From positions 62,001 through 126,000 of the IMG/VR virus record IMGVR_UViG_3300024329_000004: DNA of 64,000 bases; one strand, given 5' to 3'. The notes beneath the pieces were generated by a model. It saw nothing but the letters and a program-made list of their open reading frames with translations. It ran no database searches and was not told where the DNA came from. Shown here piece after piece: positions 46,735-56,085 of this stretch (position 1 is its first letter; each line of letters starts with the position of its first letter). The DNA is from a virus. Made by a program: the position numbers and the translations under genes.

Positions 46735-46755
46735 TCAACTAAATTATAGATTTGA

Positions 46756-48084
46756 TTATAGTTTAAGGAATACTTTTCTAGTGTCTTCTTCAACTCTGAT
46801 CACTTGAACAGTAATATCTGCACCTTTTGATATGTCTTTAATATCTATGTTTTCAGGGAATTCAGATACATGTAAGAGTCCTACTACACCTTCTTCTATT
46901 TCTACAAATAAACCATAGTCTTTAGTAGATTTTACCTTTCCTACCACTTCAGTTTTCTTAGTATATCTTGAAGAAATACCTTCCCATGGATCTACTTTCT
47001 TTTCAGCAGGAGAACCTTGAACAAGTGTAATTTTTCTTTCATTAATAACTTCTTTAACATAGAATTTAATCTCTGTTCCTGGCTCTAAAGATCTATCTCT
47101 ATGTGCCTTTGAAGTTTCAGTATCTAAGTCGTTAACGTGAATCATACCAGTTAAACATCCTTCAAACTCAACGAATACGCCGTATTTTGCAGAACCAGTA
47201 ACGTGACCTGTTCTTTCAACTGTAATATCTTCTTGTATTGTTTTGAGTGTATTAGGAATAAGAGCTCTTAAATATGCTCTATGTGAAACTACCACAGTTC
47301 CTTTTTCTTCCGAATAACTTACAGGTACTACATACATTTCCGTGTCGATGATTGATTCAAAGTCATGCAATTTATTTACACCAGCTAAAGAACCTGGCAT
47401 AAAGCAATCAATTCCTTGAACTTGAACAATATATCCTCCACCTGGAATCATTTTAGAAACAATACCACTATATGCTGTATTTCCATCGTCAATAGATGCT
47501 ACGATTTCTTTAATAACTTTAGTCTTAAGACCTTCAGTCACAGAACCTATCATATATTTCTTGACATTCATTGAAGTATCGGCGATCAATTGAACATCGA
47601 CTTCAACTCCTTGTTTTAGAAGTTCTCTTACTTCTGTAGTTTCTCTTGATAAATCTACATAGATTAATTCTCTATATCCTACATCAATTGATGCCCATTC
47701 GGAATCAACTGCATACACCTTTCCAGTATAGCTAGCTCCTAATTGTAAAGAATATAAAGTATTTGAAGTTAGTGAATGACCTTCCATTAGGTCAAATAGT
47801 TCTTGGGCGTATGATTCTCTGCTATATACCTTTACACCTTTAGGTGTTTTAATATGTGGATTGGGTTTCCTAAGCTTAGTTACACATGTTGCCTCATATT
47901 GGTCCCACATGAATTCTCCGTTTTCATCCATATAATTTGTATCTGGACCGGGAGTTGGTTTTTCCGGGGTTGCGGCGTTTAATGAAGTTTCTACTTTAAC
48001 TTCTGTTTCTTGGTTAGCTTCTGTAAGCTGTGTAGTTGTCGAGAGTCTTGGTCTCTTTTGTTTTTGAGTTGTCTTTGTTGACAT
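46756..48084 (-). CDS. Four-domain S1 RNA-binding protein (ribosomal protein bS1-like)
   Basis: After a ~110-residue low-complexity N-terminus, the 442-residue protein holds four S1 OB-fold repeats at ~117-182, 204-269, 290-356 and 378-442. Examples are GHVTGSAKYGVFVEFEGCLTG and VVGKVKSTKDYGLFVEIEEG, cited as landmarks, each ending in a HVND/HVSE-type strand. bS1 recruits mRNA to the 30S subunit, which matters most for messages lacking Shine-Dalgarno sites, such as those of this phage. It might replace or compete with host S1, or act as an RNA chaperone. It has its own GATATATA box 41 bp upstream and its own terminator, consistent with strong independent expression. Confidence 0.88.
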   Translation of the reverse strand: MSTKTTQKQKRPRLSTTTQLTEANQETEVKVETSLNAATPEKPTPGPDTNYMDENGEFMWDQYEATCVTKLRKPNPHIKTPKGVKVYSRESYAQELFDLMEGHSLTSNTLYSLQLGASYTGKVYAVDSEWASIDVGYRELIYVDLSRETTEVRELLKQGVEVDVQLIADTSMNVKKYMIGSVTEGLKTKVIKEIVASIDDGNTAYSGIVSKMIPGGGYIVQVQGIDCFMPGSLAGVNKLHDFESIIDTEMYVVPVSYSEEKGTVVVSHRAYLRALIPNTLKTIQEDITVERTGHVTGSAKYGVFVEFEGCLTGMIHVNDLDTETSKAHRDRSLEPGTEIKFYVKEVINERKITLVQGSPAEKKVDPWEGISSRYTKKTEVVGKVKSTKDYGLFVEIEEGVVGLLHVSEFPENIDIKDISKGADITVQVIRVEEDTRKVFLKL

Positions 48085-48125
48085 TTACTTTGTTTTTTAA
48101 AAGGGTTAATGTATGTTTTACTAGT

Positions 48126-48133
48126 TATATATC
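48126..48133 (-). promoter_or_regulatory. GATATATA late-promoter-type box before the S1 gene
   Basis: An exact GATATATA on the minus strand, 41 bp before the S1 start, overlapping the stop of the upstream structural gene. Confidence 0.55.
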
Positions 48134-49850
48134 AAATTACGGTGGCGTCAAATCCTATCATTGGAACGTAAGGAACAGTAGGAACTGGTATACCACCCAT
48201 ATAAATAAATTTCATTTCACTAAGATGCGTAAAATAAGAATATGCAAGTGCTTTAGCCACTGCATTGGCTGCACCTTCCCTATCTAATCCATAATCTTTA
48301 CCTGAATTAAGAGCTCTTCTTAAATTATCTGCTAATTTCCTTTGATTTCCGTAACTAACTCCTATGTATTTTCCGCCTAAAGGAGGAACAGATAAACATG
48401 GTGGTGTCGGGGGATCAGTTGCAAATGGCTGTATTGTTGCATCTTTCCAATATTTAAGAGTTGCCTTTGCAAGTTCTTTATATGGATCATCTTTACTTCC
48501 ACCTTCTGCTAACATTGCAGCTTCAATTCCCATTTCTACTATTAAAGTATTTCTAATTTGCTTAGCTAAAGTTCCCGTTTTAGACATATCTATATTCACA
48601 ATAGAATCCTGTGTTTCGTCGTTTTCAGTAAGAGGACATCCTTGCCATTTTTTTCTTAATTCATCTTCTAGAAAAACGGGTTTAACTTTATTTTTTTTAA
48701 AACCATAGTCTTGTTTACCGTTCCATGTAAATTCTGTAATAACATACTGAGTTAATGCAGGTGGCATTTTATTATTTTCATCAAAAGGCTCCTGTATTTT
48801 TAAATTAGTTAATTTAAATGGATATCTTACTTTTAATTTTTCGGCAGGTTCCATTTCTTCATATCCTACGGGTAATGTAGTATCAAAGGGCCATGGATAT
48901 TTAATAGCTTGTATAGAATCTTTCTTTAATGCGGTTTCCTCACTGTATAAAAACTTTCCATCGCTATCTACAGTTGGATGGCACTTCTTTATTTCATCAA
49001 TTACATATTTAGAAACTAGTAGATGAAATTCACCATCATAATTTCTATTATTATTATTTATTGAAACACCCGAGGAAGATTTAAATGATTGCCAACCCCA
49101 GTCTAATCCCTTTAGTGTAGATATGGCTGCCTTCCTGTTATTGTTCATCTGCTGAATGTCTTGATTACTAAATCCTGAACCGCCAACCCCAGCTGTGGAA
49201 TTGCTTCTAATTTCATTAGTTCCCATCCAAGTCGCCCAGTGCCAAAAATCCCATCTTTTATCTCCGTCAGAAATATCCTCAAATTGCATTAATAATCTTG
49301 TTGCAAATATTCTAGCTAATTCATCGCCGGTTTCTTTACCATCTAAGCGATGAAACTCGAAGAATTTAAATCTATATAGGTTTTCTGCTTCGTCATCCTT
49401 AAACTCTTCCAGATACTTGTCAAGCTCTTCAGTTGGCTCGTATTGTATACCTCCTGAAATTTCACCTTCTAGTTTATTATATTCAGGATCATTGTCTTTT
49501 CCTGCAATACTTAACCTGGAAGCTGCGCCAGCTGCACTCGCCAACCATGTTGCAATTCCTATTTTCTTTTCTTCGGTGTCTGGTGTTTCCATGACAGGTT
49601 CTCCTTTTTCAAAAAGGTCAGTGAACCAATGTTCATAGCTTGCTATGAATGCACTCTCCCCGGGTGATGATTCATGAGGTGCCATTCCTGGAATACACGT
49701 TGCATTAGGACCAGAACCTTTTTTAACATCAATCGTATATTGTGTGGCTAATAATTTACCGAATTCTGCGGCACTAGTCGGTGGGGCAGTAGGTGCGCTT
49801 AAAAGAAATCCTTCTACTTCACTAATAAAATTAGTCCAATCTGCAGCCAT
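48132..49850 (-). CDS. Putative virion structural protein, 572 residues
   Basis: The protein has Trp-rich stretches (RWDFWHWATWMGTNE), a helical N-terminal half and a C-terminal domain starting near CLSVPPLGGKYIGVSYGNQRK and ending GGIPVPTVPYVPMIGF. It lies 2 bp after the gp5-like gene and before the S1 gene, so a central baseplate or tail-tip role is likely. I do not recognise a family or an active site, and I see no clear lysozyme motif. Confidence 0.55.
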   Translation of the reverse strand: MAADWTNFISEVEGFLLSAPTAPPTSAAEFGKLLATQYTIDVKKGSGPNATCIPGMAPHESSPGESAFIASYEHWFTDLFEKGEPVMETPDTEEKKIGIATWLASAAGAASRLSIAGKDNDPEYNKLEGEISGGIQYEPTEELDKYLEEFKDDEAENLYRFKFFEFHRLDGKETGDELARIFATRLLMQFEDISDGDKRWDFWHWATWMGTNEIRSNSTAGVGGSGFSNQDIQQMNNNRKAAISTLKGLDWGWQSFKSSSGVSINNNNRNYDGEFHLLVSKYVIDEIKKCHPTVDSDGKFLYSEETALKKDSIQAIKYPWPFDTTLPVGYEEMEPAEKLKVRYPFKLTNLKIQEPFDENNKMPPALTQYVITEFTWNGKQDYGFKKNKVKPVFLEDELRKKWQGCPLTENDETQDSIVNIDMSKTGTLAKQIRNTLIVEMGIEAAMLAEGGSKDDPYKELAKATLKYWKDATIQPFATDPPTPPCLSVPPLGGKYIGVSYGNQRKLADNLRRALNSGKDYGLDREGAANAVAKALAYSYFTHLSEMKFIYMGGIPVPTVPYVPMIGFDATVI

Positions 49851-49852
49851 TC

Positions 49853-50578
49853 TTATTTATTTTCTTGTTGATAATCAGGGTGTTTACTTTTCAAAGATGC
49901 AACACCCGATGGGGTAGGAGGTAATGAAACCGCAGTTCCTGATGGACCAACTCCGGTTGGATGTATATGGTTTTCAAAAAGAGTTAAATACTCGTCTAAC
50001 CATGCTTCTAGTGATTTACCCCTTACAGCGGGTTCTGAAGTATCTTCTCCACTTTCACCTGTATTACTTAAATATACGTCTCCTGAATCTATGAATATTC
50101 TATCGTCCGTAGAAATTTTAATATCACCTACTTCGTCGATTTGAATTATAGGTCTTTCTTTTGCGCCAAATCCTCTGGTAATTACAAGACCATCTTCTTC
50201 TGAGTGATAAATTCTTACGTTTCTTTCAGCATCATACACTAAACTGATTACATTTTCAGCATTGCCTGCACCATCTAAAATATCTTCTTTAAGAAAAAGA
50301 TTCTGCTCTATTTGAAACCAATATTCAGGATGATATAAATTTCCATTATCAAATCTAGCTGAAACTATATCCCCTATTCTTGGAACATGATGTGAACCTA
50401 CTGCATTTCTATTCATAGGAGTTGCCCATGGAATAGCATCATCCGGTAAATTATCATATTTACCCAGGACCTTAACCTTACATCTACCTAGTTTAAGAGG
50501 ATCGACATTATCGATAACTTCTCCTAACCAATGAGTGTCTCTAAGATTATCAGTATTTAATTCTTTTTCTGTTGACAT
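49853..50578 (-). CDS. Baseplate central spike protein, gp5-type OB domain without lysozyme
   Basis: Residues ~15-115 match the gp5/VgrG-type OB domain: THWLGEVIDNVDPLKLGRCK, then WATPMNR and PRIGDIVSARFDNGN with YHPEYWFQ. A short beta-strand region follows (DEVGDIKISTDDRIFIDSG). The protein ends Pro/Ser-rich without the long beta-helix. At 241 residues it is much shorter than T4 gp5 (575) and lacks the lysozyme domain, so peptidoglycan cutting must come from another protein. It lies next to the tube-type and gp27-like hub genes. Confidence 0.85.
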   Translation of the reverse strand: MSTEKELNTDNLRDTHWLGEVIDNVDPLKLGRCKVKVLGKYDNLPDDAIPWATPMNRNAVGSHHVPRIGDIVSARFDNGNLYHPEYWFQIEQNLFLKEDILDGAGNAENVISLVYDAERNVRIYHSEEDGLVITRGFGAKERPIIQIDEVGDIKISTDDRIFIDSGDVYLSNTGESGEDTSEPAVRGKSLEAWLDEYLTLFENHIHPTGVGPSGTAVSLPPTPSGVASLKSKHPDYQQENK

Positions 50579-50581
50579 ATA

Positions 50582-51838
50582 TTAATCGTTTATATTACCA
50601 AGGGATTGGGCTGCTGCATCGTTTAGTGCAGCTCCTACTGTCGCACTAGTATCTACATTAAATACATTCTCTGCGATGTTAGAACCAATATTATCTACTC
50701 CATCAGAAACACCTCGTAAGGCGTCTTGATATATGTTTTCAAAATTAGGAACTCTACCTCTAATACCGTCCCTTGCACCTTGAACTAATTCATCTTTCTT
50801 TTCTCTTGCTAATCTGTTCAGGTCGTTTAAACCTCTTTCTCCTATTTCTTTAAGTTTAGCTAGCGCCTTATCTTTTAAAAGACCTAATATCCCATCAGCT
50901 TCATAATTTTCAGAATCATGTGCTGGGGATAATGCGTTAGGTATAGTATCAGAAACAATTCCATTTAATACTCTTGCATCCATACTATCTACAACTTCAT
51001 ATTGCATTTCAATAGTTTGTCTAGCCTGTTCGCCTGGATTTTTAGTAAGATCTCCAAATATTTCAGAACCTGTGTTTAAGGCAAATTCACATTCACCGAA
51101 TCTAAACATAAAGAAGGGTCTATTGTCAGATCCTGATATACCTTTGTTTGAATTATCAACTCCTAGGCTTGGTTTCATATTTCCAGGAAAACCCTTAATA
51201 GCAGCCAAGTCTATCTTTTTAGGAACCCCTGATAATGTAATTTTAGACATGTTTTGGATCTTTCTAACCTCAGTAACATATACTATCATTGAAAACTTTC
51301 TTAAATTTTCAGGTAAAATCCAATTCCATTTAACTTCGTCAAACACTGCTTTTCTATAAAGGTGCATAAGACCAGAAACTCTAAGGTTAATAGATTCTAA
51401 ACAGCTTAGTGTTAACTTAGCATCATCGCCTCCGTAATATGGAGTAGTAGGATTAAAATTTGTAATTGCTCTATCAACACCCTGTAATCCTTGGAAAAAC
51501 CACGGTGTATTTCTATTTATGTCTAGTAATGCCTTTTTAAATTTAACTAGAGCATCTAATCTTTCTTCATAGAATTTAGTTGATCCCGCAGAAGCACTTG
51601 AACTAAGTGCAGATAATCTATTAGTGTCTTTGCTACTTTTTTTAGCTGACTCCGGCGGCTTTTTTGTAGCTCCTAATTGATTAACGTAGAATTCTTCGGC
51701 CGCTCCAGATAATAGAGGCGAATTAGTATGATCGCTTACGTTAAATAATATAACAAACGATAAAAAAGTCGGATCCTGATATGGCGACTGTGCTAATTTA
51801 CCTTTTTGAAAATCTAATTTACTTTTAAAATCTGACAT
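50582..51838 (-). CDS. Baseplate-to-tube junction protein (gp48/gp54-like tube fold)
   Basis: The 418-residue protein contains two tube-fold-like segments: SMIVYVTEVRKIQNMSK with ITLSGVPKKID, and FFMFRFGECEFALNTGSEIFG followed by ARQTIEMQYEVVDS. These resemble the strands of tail-tube and tube-initiator proteins. The C-terminal ~110 residues are helical with many Asp and Ala. Located between the gp5-like spike and the gp27-like hub, it is best read as a hub-to-tube adaptor such as gp48 or gp54. Which of the two cannot be told by eye. Confidence 0.5.
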   Translation of the reverse strand: MSDFKSKLDFQKGKLAQSPYQDPTFLSFVILFNVSDHTNSPLLSGAAEEFYVNQLGATKKPPESAKKSSKDTNRLSALSSSASAGSTKFYEERLDALVKFKKALLDINRNTPWFFQGLQGVDRAITNFNPTTPYYGGDDAKLTLSCLESINLRVSGLMHLYRKAVFDEVKWNWILPENLRKFSMIVYVTEVRKIQNMSKITLSGVPKKIDLAAIKGFPGNMKPSLGVDNSNKGISGSDNRPFFMFRFGECEFALNTGSEIFGDLTKNPGEQARQTIEMQYEVVDSMDARVLNGIVSDTIPNALSPAHDSENYEADGILGLLKDKALAKLKEIGERGLNDLNRLAREKKDELVQGARDGIRGRVPNFENIYQDALRGVSDGVDNIGSNIAENVFNVDTSATVGAALNDAAAQSLGNIND

Positions 51839-51869
51839 ATAGTATATATTATTATTTGATAGGGTTTAA

Positions 51870-53348
51870 TTATCCTTTAACGTTATTTAATCTACTCGGC
51901 CATTCTCTTCTTAATAGAGTAAGTTTTTGAATAATTCCAGTAGACTCCTTATATATGTATTTAATTCCACCTATTACATAATAACCTGTTAAAAATTCAT
52001 CTTTAACCTGATCTGCGTTTAAATCATTTACGCTTTCAACTTCTTCTTCATTTTCTGTTTCAAATCCCTTTTCATCTTTATCGCCACCTATACCCTGCTG
52101 TGCAGTCATTTGTGTAAACCCACTTTTTAATATTTGAATAGGTATTTTTTGCCACAAATGAATTCCAGGATTAAATGTCTTTAAGGTTATTTCTAACTGC
52201 ATTTTATTCATTTCATCTAAATTCTGTTGATTGCTTAATGCGGCAAATGAATAGTTAAGATGTACATTTGGCATATCATCTGATTGAATAGGGAGCCTTC
52301 CCATGTATTTTGATTTTACCTCTTTAGTATATCTGTCTTCATCTCTTCTTCCCTTTAGCGGCTCCTCAATGTCCTTCATACTATCACTAGCGAGTGGTTC
52401 TATTTCATGAGCAACAACACCAACAGAGTCGTTCTCAAAATATATCATTTTTCTTTTATAGCCGTTCTTTTTAGAAAGTCCGCCTGAATTGTTAACTAAG
52501 TTATAGCTTTGTATGAATGAATTAGTAGAATTCATAGACGAAGCGTTAGTTAGCATGTTAGGTATTCCTATTGCGTTTGAAGTCTGTTCTTCTCCATCTT
52601 CATCGAAATCTATTTCAAAGTTAATAAGTGTTTCATCCATTCCATCTTCTGAATTTAAAAGAGCATTAATATCTACGAAACATATATTATAATAAGGATC
52701 GATACAATATGTCTGAAAACTATCTTCACCGACATATGAATGTTCCACTAAATTATTTAAAAATTCTATATTAGGTTGACATGCATTAAGTGCTTTCATT
52801 GCGTCATCCGATGAATCAATGTTAGTTGCTAATCCTAGTTTTAAATTATTAGCAAATTCTTCTATCTGTTCTCTAGATGTTCCTTCATACGAAGCACATC
52901 CTTCTGAATATAATGTAGGTACTTTCATCGTACCCTGTATAGAAAATTTAGTGCCACTAGTGGCTTTTTTCAAATCGCCAGTAGCAGGGCCTCCTATTTC
53001 ATCTATATCAAAATCTATTCTAATATCTTTAAAAGTGTCTTGTTGTCTTGCTGCAATTCTAACTGAAACGACATCACCATCTCTTGGAATTTGATCCGCA
53101 TCAAAGGTTCCTCTAGTGTCTATTATAGTTAGGGCTAATTTAGGAATTTTAGTACTACAATCAATTTCAAATCTCTTAACATCTTGTCCCGTAAATGAAG
53201 CTCCATTAATAACTACCATTGGAATAGGACCTCCTATTTCATGGCTCATTTTCTGTCCACCCTCATCTTCACCATGTGCATCAAACTTTATTGTGTCTAA
53301 TTCCAATGAGTGTTCTATTACATTTAGAATGTGATTATCTATCGGCAT
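51870..53348 (-). CDS. Baseplate hub protein, gp27-like
   Basis: The 492-residue protein shows a gp27/gpD-type pattern: a first barrel-like part (MVVINGASFTGQDVKRFEID, then LALTIIDTRGTFD and GDVVSVRIAAR) and the GTMKVPTLYSEGCASYEGTSREQIEEFA element. A last strand region GYYVIGGIKYIYKESTG with LTLLRREWP follows. Gp27 forms the torus that holds the gp5 spike. The gene neighbours (gp5-type, tube-type and LysM-type) support this. It is longer than T4 gp27 (391), mainly by an inserted region at ~250-420. Confidence 0.68.
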   Translation of the reverse strand: MPIDNHILNVIEHSLELDTIKFDAHGEDEGGQKMSHEIGGPIPMVVINGASFTGQDVKRFEIDCSTKIPKLALTIIDTRGTFDADQIPRDGDVVSVRIAARQQDTFKDIRIDFDIDEIGGPATGDLKKATSGTKFSIQGTMKVPTLYSEGCASYEGTSREQIEEFANNLKLGLATNIDSSDDAMKALNACQPNIEFLNNLVEHSYVGEDSFQTYCIDPYYNICFVDINALLNSEDGMDETLINFEIDFDEDGEEQTSNAIGIPNMLTNASSMNSTNSFIQSYNLVNNSGGLSKKNGYKRKMIYFENDSVGVVAHEIEPLASDSMKDIEEPLKGRRDEDRYTKEVKSKYMGRLPIQSDDMPNVHLNYSFAALSNQQNLDEMNKMQLEITLKTFNPGIHLWQKIPIQILKSGFTQMTAQQGIGGDKDEKGFETENEEEVESVNDLNADQVKDEFLTGYYVIGGIKYIYKESTGIIQKLTLLRREWPSRLNNVKG

Positions 53349-53359
53349 TTATTTTAGTT

Positions 53360-53785
53360 TTAATATGTGGGTTTGTTAATGATCTTCTTTTTAACGAGGA
53401 TATCTACAAAATCTCTAAAGTCCATTCCTACCTTAGCTCCTTTAACGTCTTTATCACCTTCAACGAATACGCCACCATCAAAATAGTAACTCTTTCCATT
53501 ATCGGCTGCTACTTTAATTAAAGTACCTAACATAACCTTTCCAGGAACTCTTACCTTAGAACCATGTAAAGCTTTTACGGAATCTTTGTTCCATTTGCTT
53601 AAATACATTTCTTCTCCAGTTGTACTTCCACCAGCTACCATTCCACCGGCTGCCGTTAATGCTTCACCTTCGGGTGTGTCTCTTTCAGCATAAAGAACTG
53701 CGATGATTTCTTTTGCTAGATCTTGGTCTCTTCCGACCTTTAATCCCTCGTTAAGGAACTGTTCAAATAATTGTACGTGTTTCAT
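53360..53785 (-). CDS. Putative internal head protein with capsid-targeting-type leader, within the baseplate block
   Basis: The 141-residue protein begins MKHVQLFEQFLNEG: F7, E8, Q9, F10, L-N-E13|G14, the most canonical leader in the window. The mature part has a Gly-rich loop (TAAGGMVAGGSTTG) and a beta-type C-terminal half. Its function is unknown. Its isolation among hub genes suggests co-expression with virion proteins. Confidence 0.72.
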   Translation of the reverse strand: MKHVQLFEQFLNEGLKVGRDQDLAKEIIAVLYAERDTPEGEALTAAGGMVAGGSTTGEEMYLSKWNKDSVKALHGSKVRVPGKVMLGTLIKVAADNGKSYYFDGGVFVEGDKDVKGAKVGMDFRDFVDILVKKKIINKPTY

Positions 53786-53808
53786 AATTGTTTTTATTTA
53801 TTTTATTC

Positions 53809-54285
53809 TTAGATTTTAACTTGTCCGTTACTGACGTCGATATTTGTTTCGCCAGATCTTAAAATATTTGGAGGTAATATTTCTTTATTATATTTTTTAG
53901 ATAGATACTCAATTCTATTAGCATCCTTAACTGGTAGTCTTTTTGTATTAATAAACTGTTCTCTAATAGGATTTTTATAAGTAGCATTAAGCATTAATTT
54001 CCATTTCTTCTTTCCAGAATCTTGATTAGGAATTAGTAATACATCACCTTCTTTGATAGAAAATGGATTTGAAATTCCATTAAATTTTAAAATATCATCA
54101 GTACGATCATGTGTTCCGTATTCTGACAAAGATATTAGATCTATTCTACCCGTTTCGTCAGCTTCTACAATATGTATTGATTGTACTGCGCTTTCCGTCA
54201 TGTCTAGAAAAACAAACGATGGAGAAGCCATTGTTAGTTTATCCTCAGATAATTTCTTATTATCTATACTATATAGTTTTATCAT
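53809..54285 (-). CDS. LysM-like baseplate protein (gp53-type candidate)
   Basis: The 158-residue protein has a LysM-like segment at ~48-87: DLISLSEYGTHDRTDDILKFNG, then NPFSIKEGDVLLIPN. In contractile tails small LysM proteins join the tube to the hub, and T4 gp53 has a related fold. The start overlaps the stop of the 587-residue upstream gene by one base. The LysM resemblance is reasonable; assigning it to gp53 is inferred from context. Confidence 0.58.
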   Translation of the reverse strand: MIKLYSIDNKKLSEDKLTMASPSFVFLDMTESAVQSIHIVEADETGRIDLISLSEYGTHDRTDDILKFNGISNPFSIKEGDVLLIPNQDSGKKKWKLMLNATYKNPIREQFINTKRLPVKDANRIEYLSKKYNKEILPPNILRSGETNIDVSNGQVKI

Positions 54286-56048
54286 TATCCGTTAGCTATT
54301 TTTCTAAATTCTCTATTGAGAGCCTTTCTCTTATCTTTACCACCGTAGGCTGTTTCAATATAAGTTTGATTAACATCAACTCCTTCTTCAGGCTGTAAAT
54401 AAAATCTACCTCTACCCATATTAAACATAGATTCAATATCCAGTTTATCTCTAGCTCTACCAGGCTTAAGAGTTATTTCTACTGTCATTCTTTCTGGAAA
54501 ATCTTGTACACCCATACCTCCTTCAAAGGTAACGTTAGTTTCTCTACATGTTAAATTACCTACCATCATTATAGGATTTAAAGGATTACCAACCGTAAGG
54601 TGCCATGAACCCGTAGGATCACCTGTTAATAAAGATGCTGCCGCCTGTCCACCTCCTGGAGAATTAAACATTTTCATTAAAGTACCTCCTAATATATTAT
54701 TTAAGAATTTAGAATCACCTTTACCAGACATCGCGTTTCCTATATCTTTGGCAACTCCTTTAAACATGTCTCCTAAACCAGATGCAACGCTTTTAATAAA
54801 TCCACTATAATTACCCGATTTAATTAAACTAAGATCACCCAATGGTTTACCAGCTGATCCGTTTCCTACATATCTAACTGATCCTCCCCAGAAAGGAGCC
54901 TGACTGGAAGTTAGTACCATTATGTTTGCTAACTGATCTAGCATTAAAACCTTAGGATTTGCTCCACCAAAGGATCTTAATTCATATTCAAATTTAAGTT
55001 TAAATTCTTGATTAAAAGTTAAACCTTGATCTCTAAAAGATACATCTTTAATTACATTCACCGGACCGAATATATGATTAGGATATGTAGTTGCTTGTGC
55101 ATCATATCCACTTCCTCCGTTTTTTCTTCTTTGTGCCGTTACACCATCTACACCTGCCGCTGCATTAGCCGCTGCAGTACCTATTACACTAGAATCTAAG
55201 AATTGTCCAAATGCACCTCTTCTGCTTGAGTTATTAGATTGTACAGTTTGCACTGAAGCTGATTCATCTTTCCAATTATATCCATGTGACCAATTAAGAA
55301 TTGAGGACATACTATTACCTGTAACTTCACTCATCCATGTTACTGCTCTTGCAATATCGGGTTGATCTGTTTCACGCACTTTACCATCTTTATCAATGTC
55401 CATTGGTGTAATAATATCATCCTGTACTGGATATGGAAATCTTCTTAAAGTTAGTAGATAATTATTAGGTATTTTACCATTATATCTACACATTGCAAAG
55501 TCGGCGTAATTATACATATATCCATATCCACTTGAACCGGCTGCATTATTTTTAGTAACTTCTACTATTTTAGAAACAGTAGGATTATCTAATGTTCTCT
55601 CGTCTATTTTATTATATTCAATAGAGTCTACTCCTTTAGACTTAGCAGCTCCACCTGGTGTAAAGAAACTACCTCTATAATTTACTAGAGTATATTTATT
55701 AAAAGTAGAATATGCATGTACACCATCCGTTATTTTTTCTTTAGTGTCTTTTCCATCCTTTCCTCTTTTATAATATATTACTGAGTCAGCCTCTTGTGTA
55801 TAATATTGTGATTTTCCACCAGGAGCAACGTTACTTAAAGGCTCACCCACTAAAAGAGCTCTACTTCTTGTGTTAGGGTTATCAAACGTTCCGAGCAGTG
55901 TATTCTGAGGATCTACATTCGCAGAACGAGCACCCTTTCCGTCTGGGCTTGACAAATTAAAGAAGTTATCTACTTTATCTCCAAATCCTGAAACTGATGA
56001 TTTTAAACTGGAAGCGGCTCCCGCTGATACTAATCCAAATAATGGCAT
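54285..56048 (-). CDS. Tail or baseplate structural protein, 587 residues
   Basis: The N-terminus is Gly/Ser-rich (LVSAGAASSLKSSVSGFGD). The middle contains LTLRRFPYPVQDDIITPMDID. The C-terminal part has NLTCRETNVTFEGGMGVQDF followed by MTVEITLKPGRARD and NMGRGRFYLQPEEG, a beta-rich region that recalls tube-interacting proteins. It lies just upstream of the LysM and hub genes. I would call it a baseplate-hub-associated protein; the family is not identified. Confidence 0.55.
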   Translation of the reverse strand: MPLFGLVSAGAASSLKSSVSGFGDKVDNFFNLSSPDGKGARSANVDPQNTLLGTFDNPNTRSRALLVGEPLSNVAPGGKSQYYTQEADSVIYYKRGKDGKDTKEKITDGVHAYSTFNKYTLVNYRGSFFTPGGAAKSKGVDSIEYNKIDERTLDNPTVSKIVEVTKNNAAGSSGYGYMYNYADFAMCRYNGKIPNNYLLTLRRFPYPVQDDIITPMDIDKDGKVRETDQPDIARAVTWMSEVTGNSMSSILNWSHGYNWKDESASVQTVQSNNSSRRGAFGQFLDSSVIGTAAANAAAGVDGVTAQRRKNGGSGYDAQATTYPNHIFGPVNVIKDVSFRDQGLTFNQEFKLKFEYELRSFGGANPKVLMLDQLANIMVLTSSQAPFWGGSVRYVGNGSAGKPLGDLSLIKSGNYSGFIKSVASGLGDMFKGVAKDIGNAMSGKGDSKFLNNILGGTLMKMFNSPGGGQAAASLLTGDPTGSWHLTVGNPLNPIMMVGNLTCRETNVTFEGGMGVQDFPERMTVEITLKPGRARDKLDIESMFNMGRGRFYLQPEEGVDVNQTYIETAYGGKDKRKALNREFRKIANG

Positions 56049-56076
56049 ATTGTAATATTATGTTTTTACTAGGTTT

Positions 56077-56085
56077 TATATATTC
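56077..56085 (-). promoter_or_regulatory. Variant late-promoter-type box (GAATATATA) before the hub block
   Basis: The minus strand reads GAATATATA 28 bp before the start at 56048, the same spacing as the exact boxes. It probably starts the baseplate-hub operon. Confidence 0.35.

Noticed and set aside
49853-50578. Lysozyme domain in the gp5-type protein
   Set aside because: The protein is too short, and no E-x8-D-x5-T type active site is visible.
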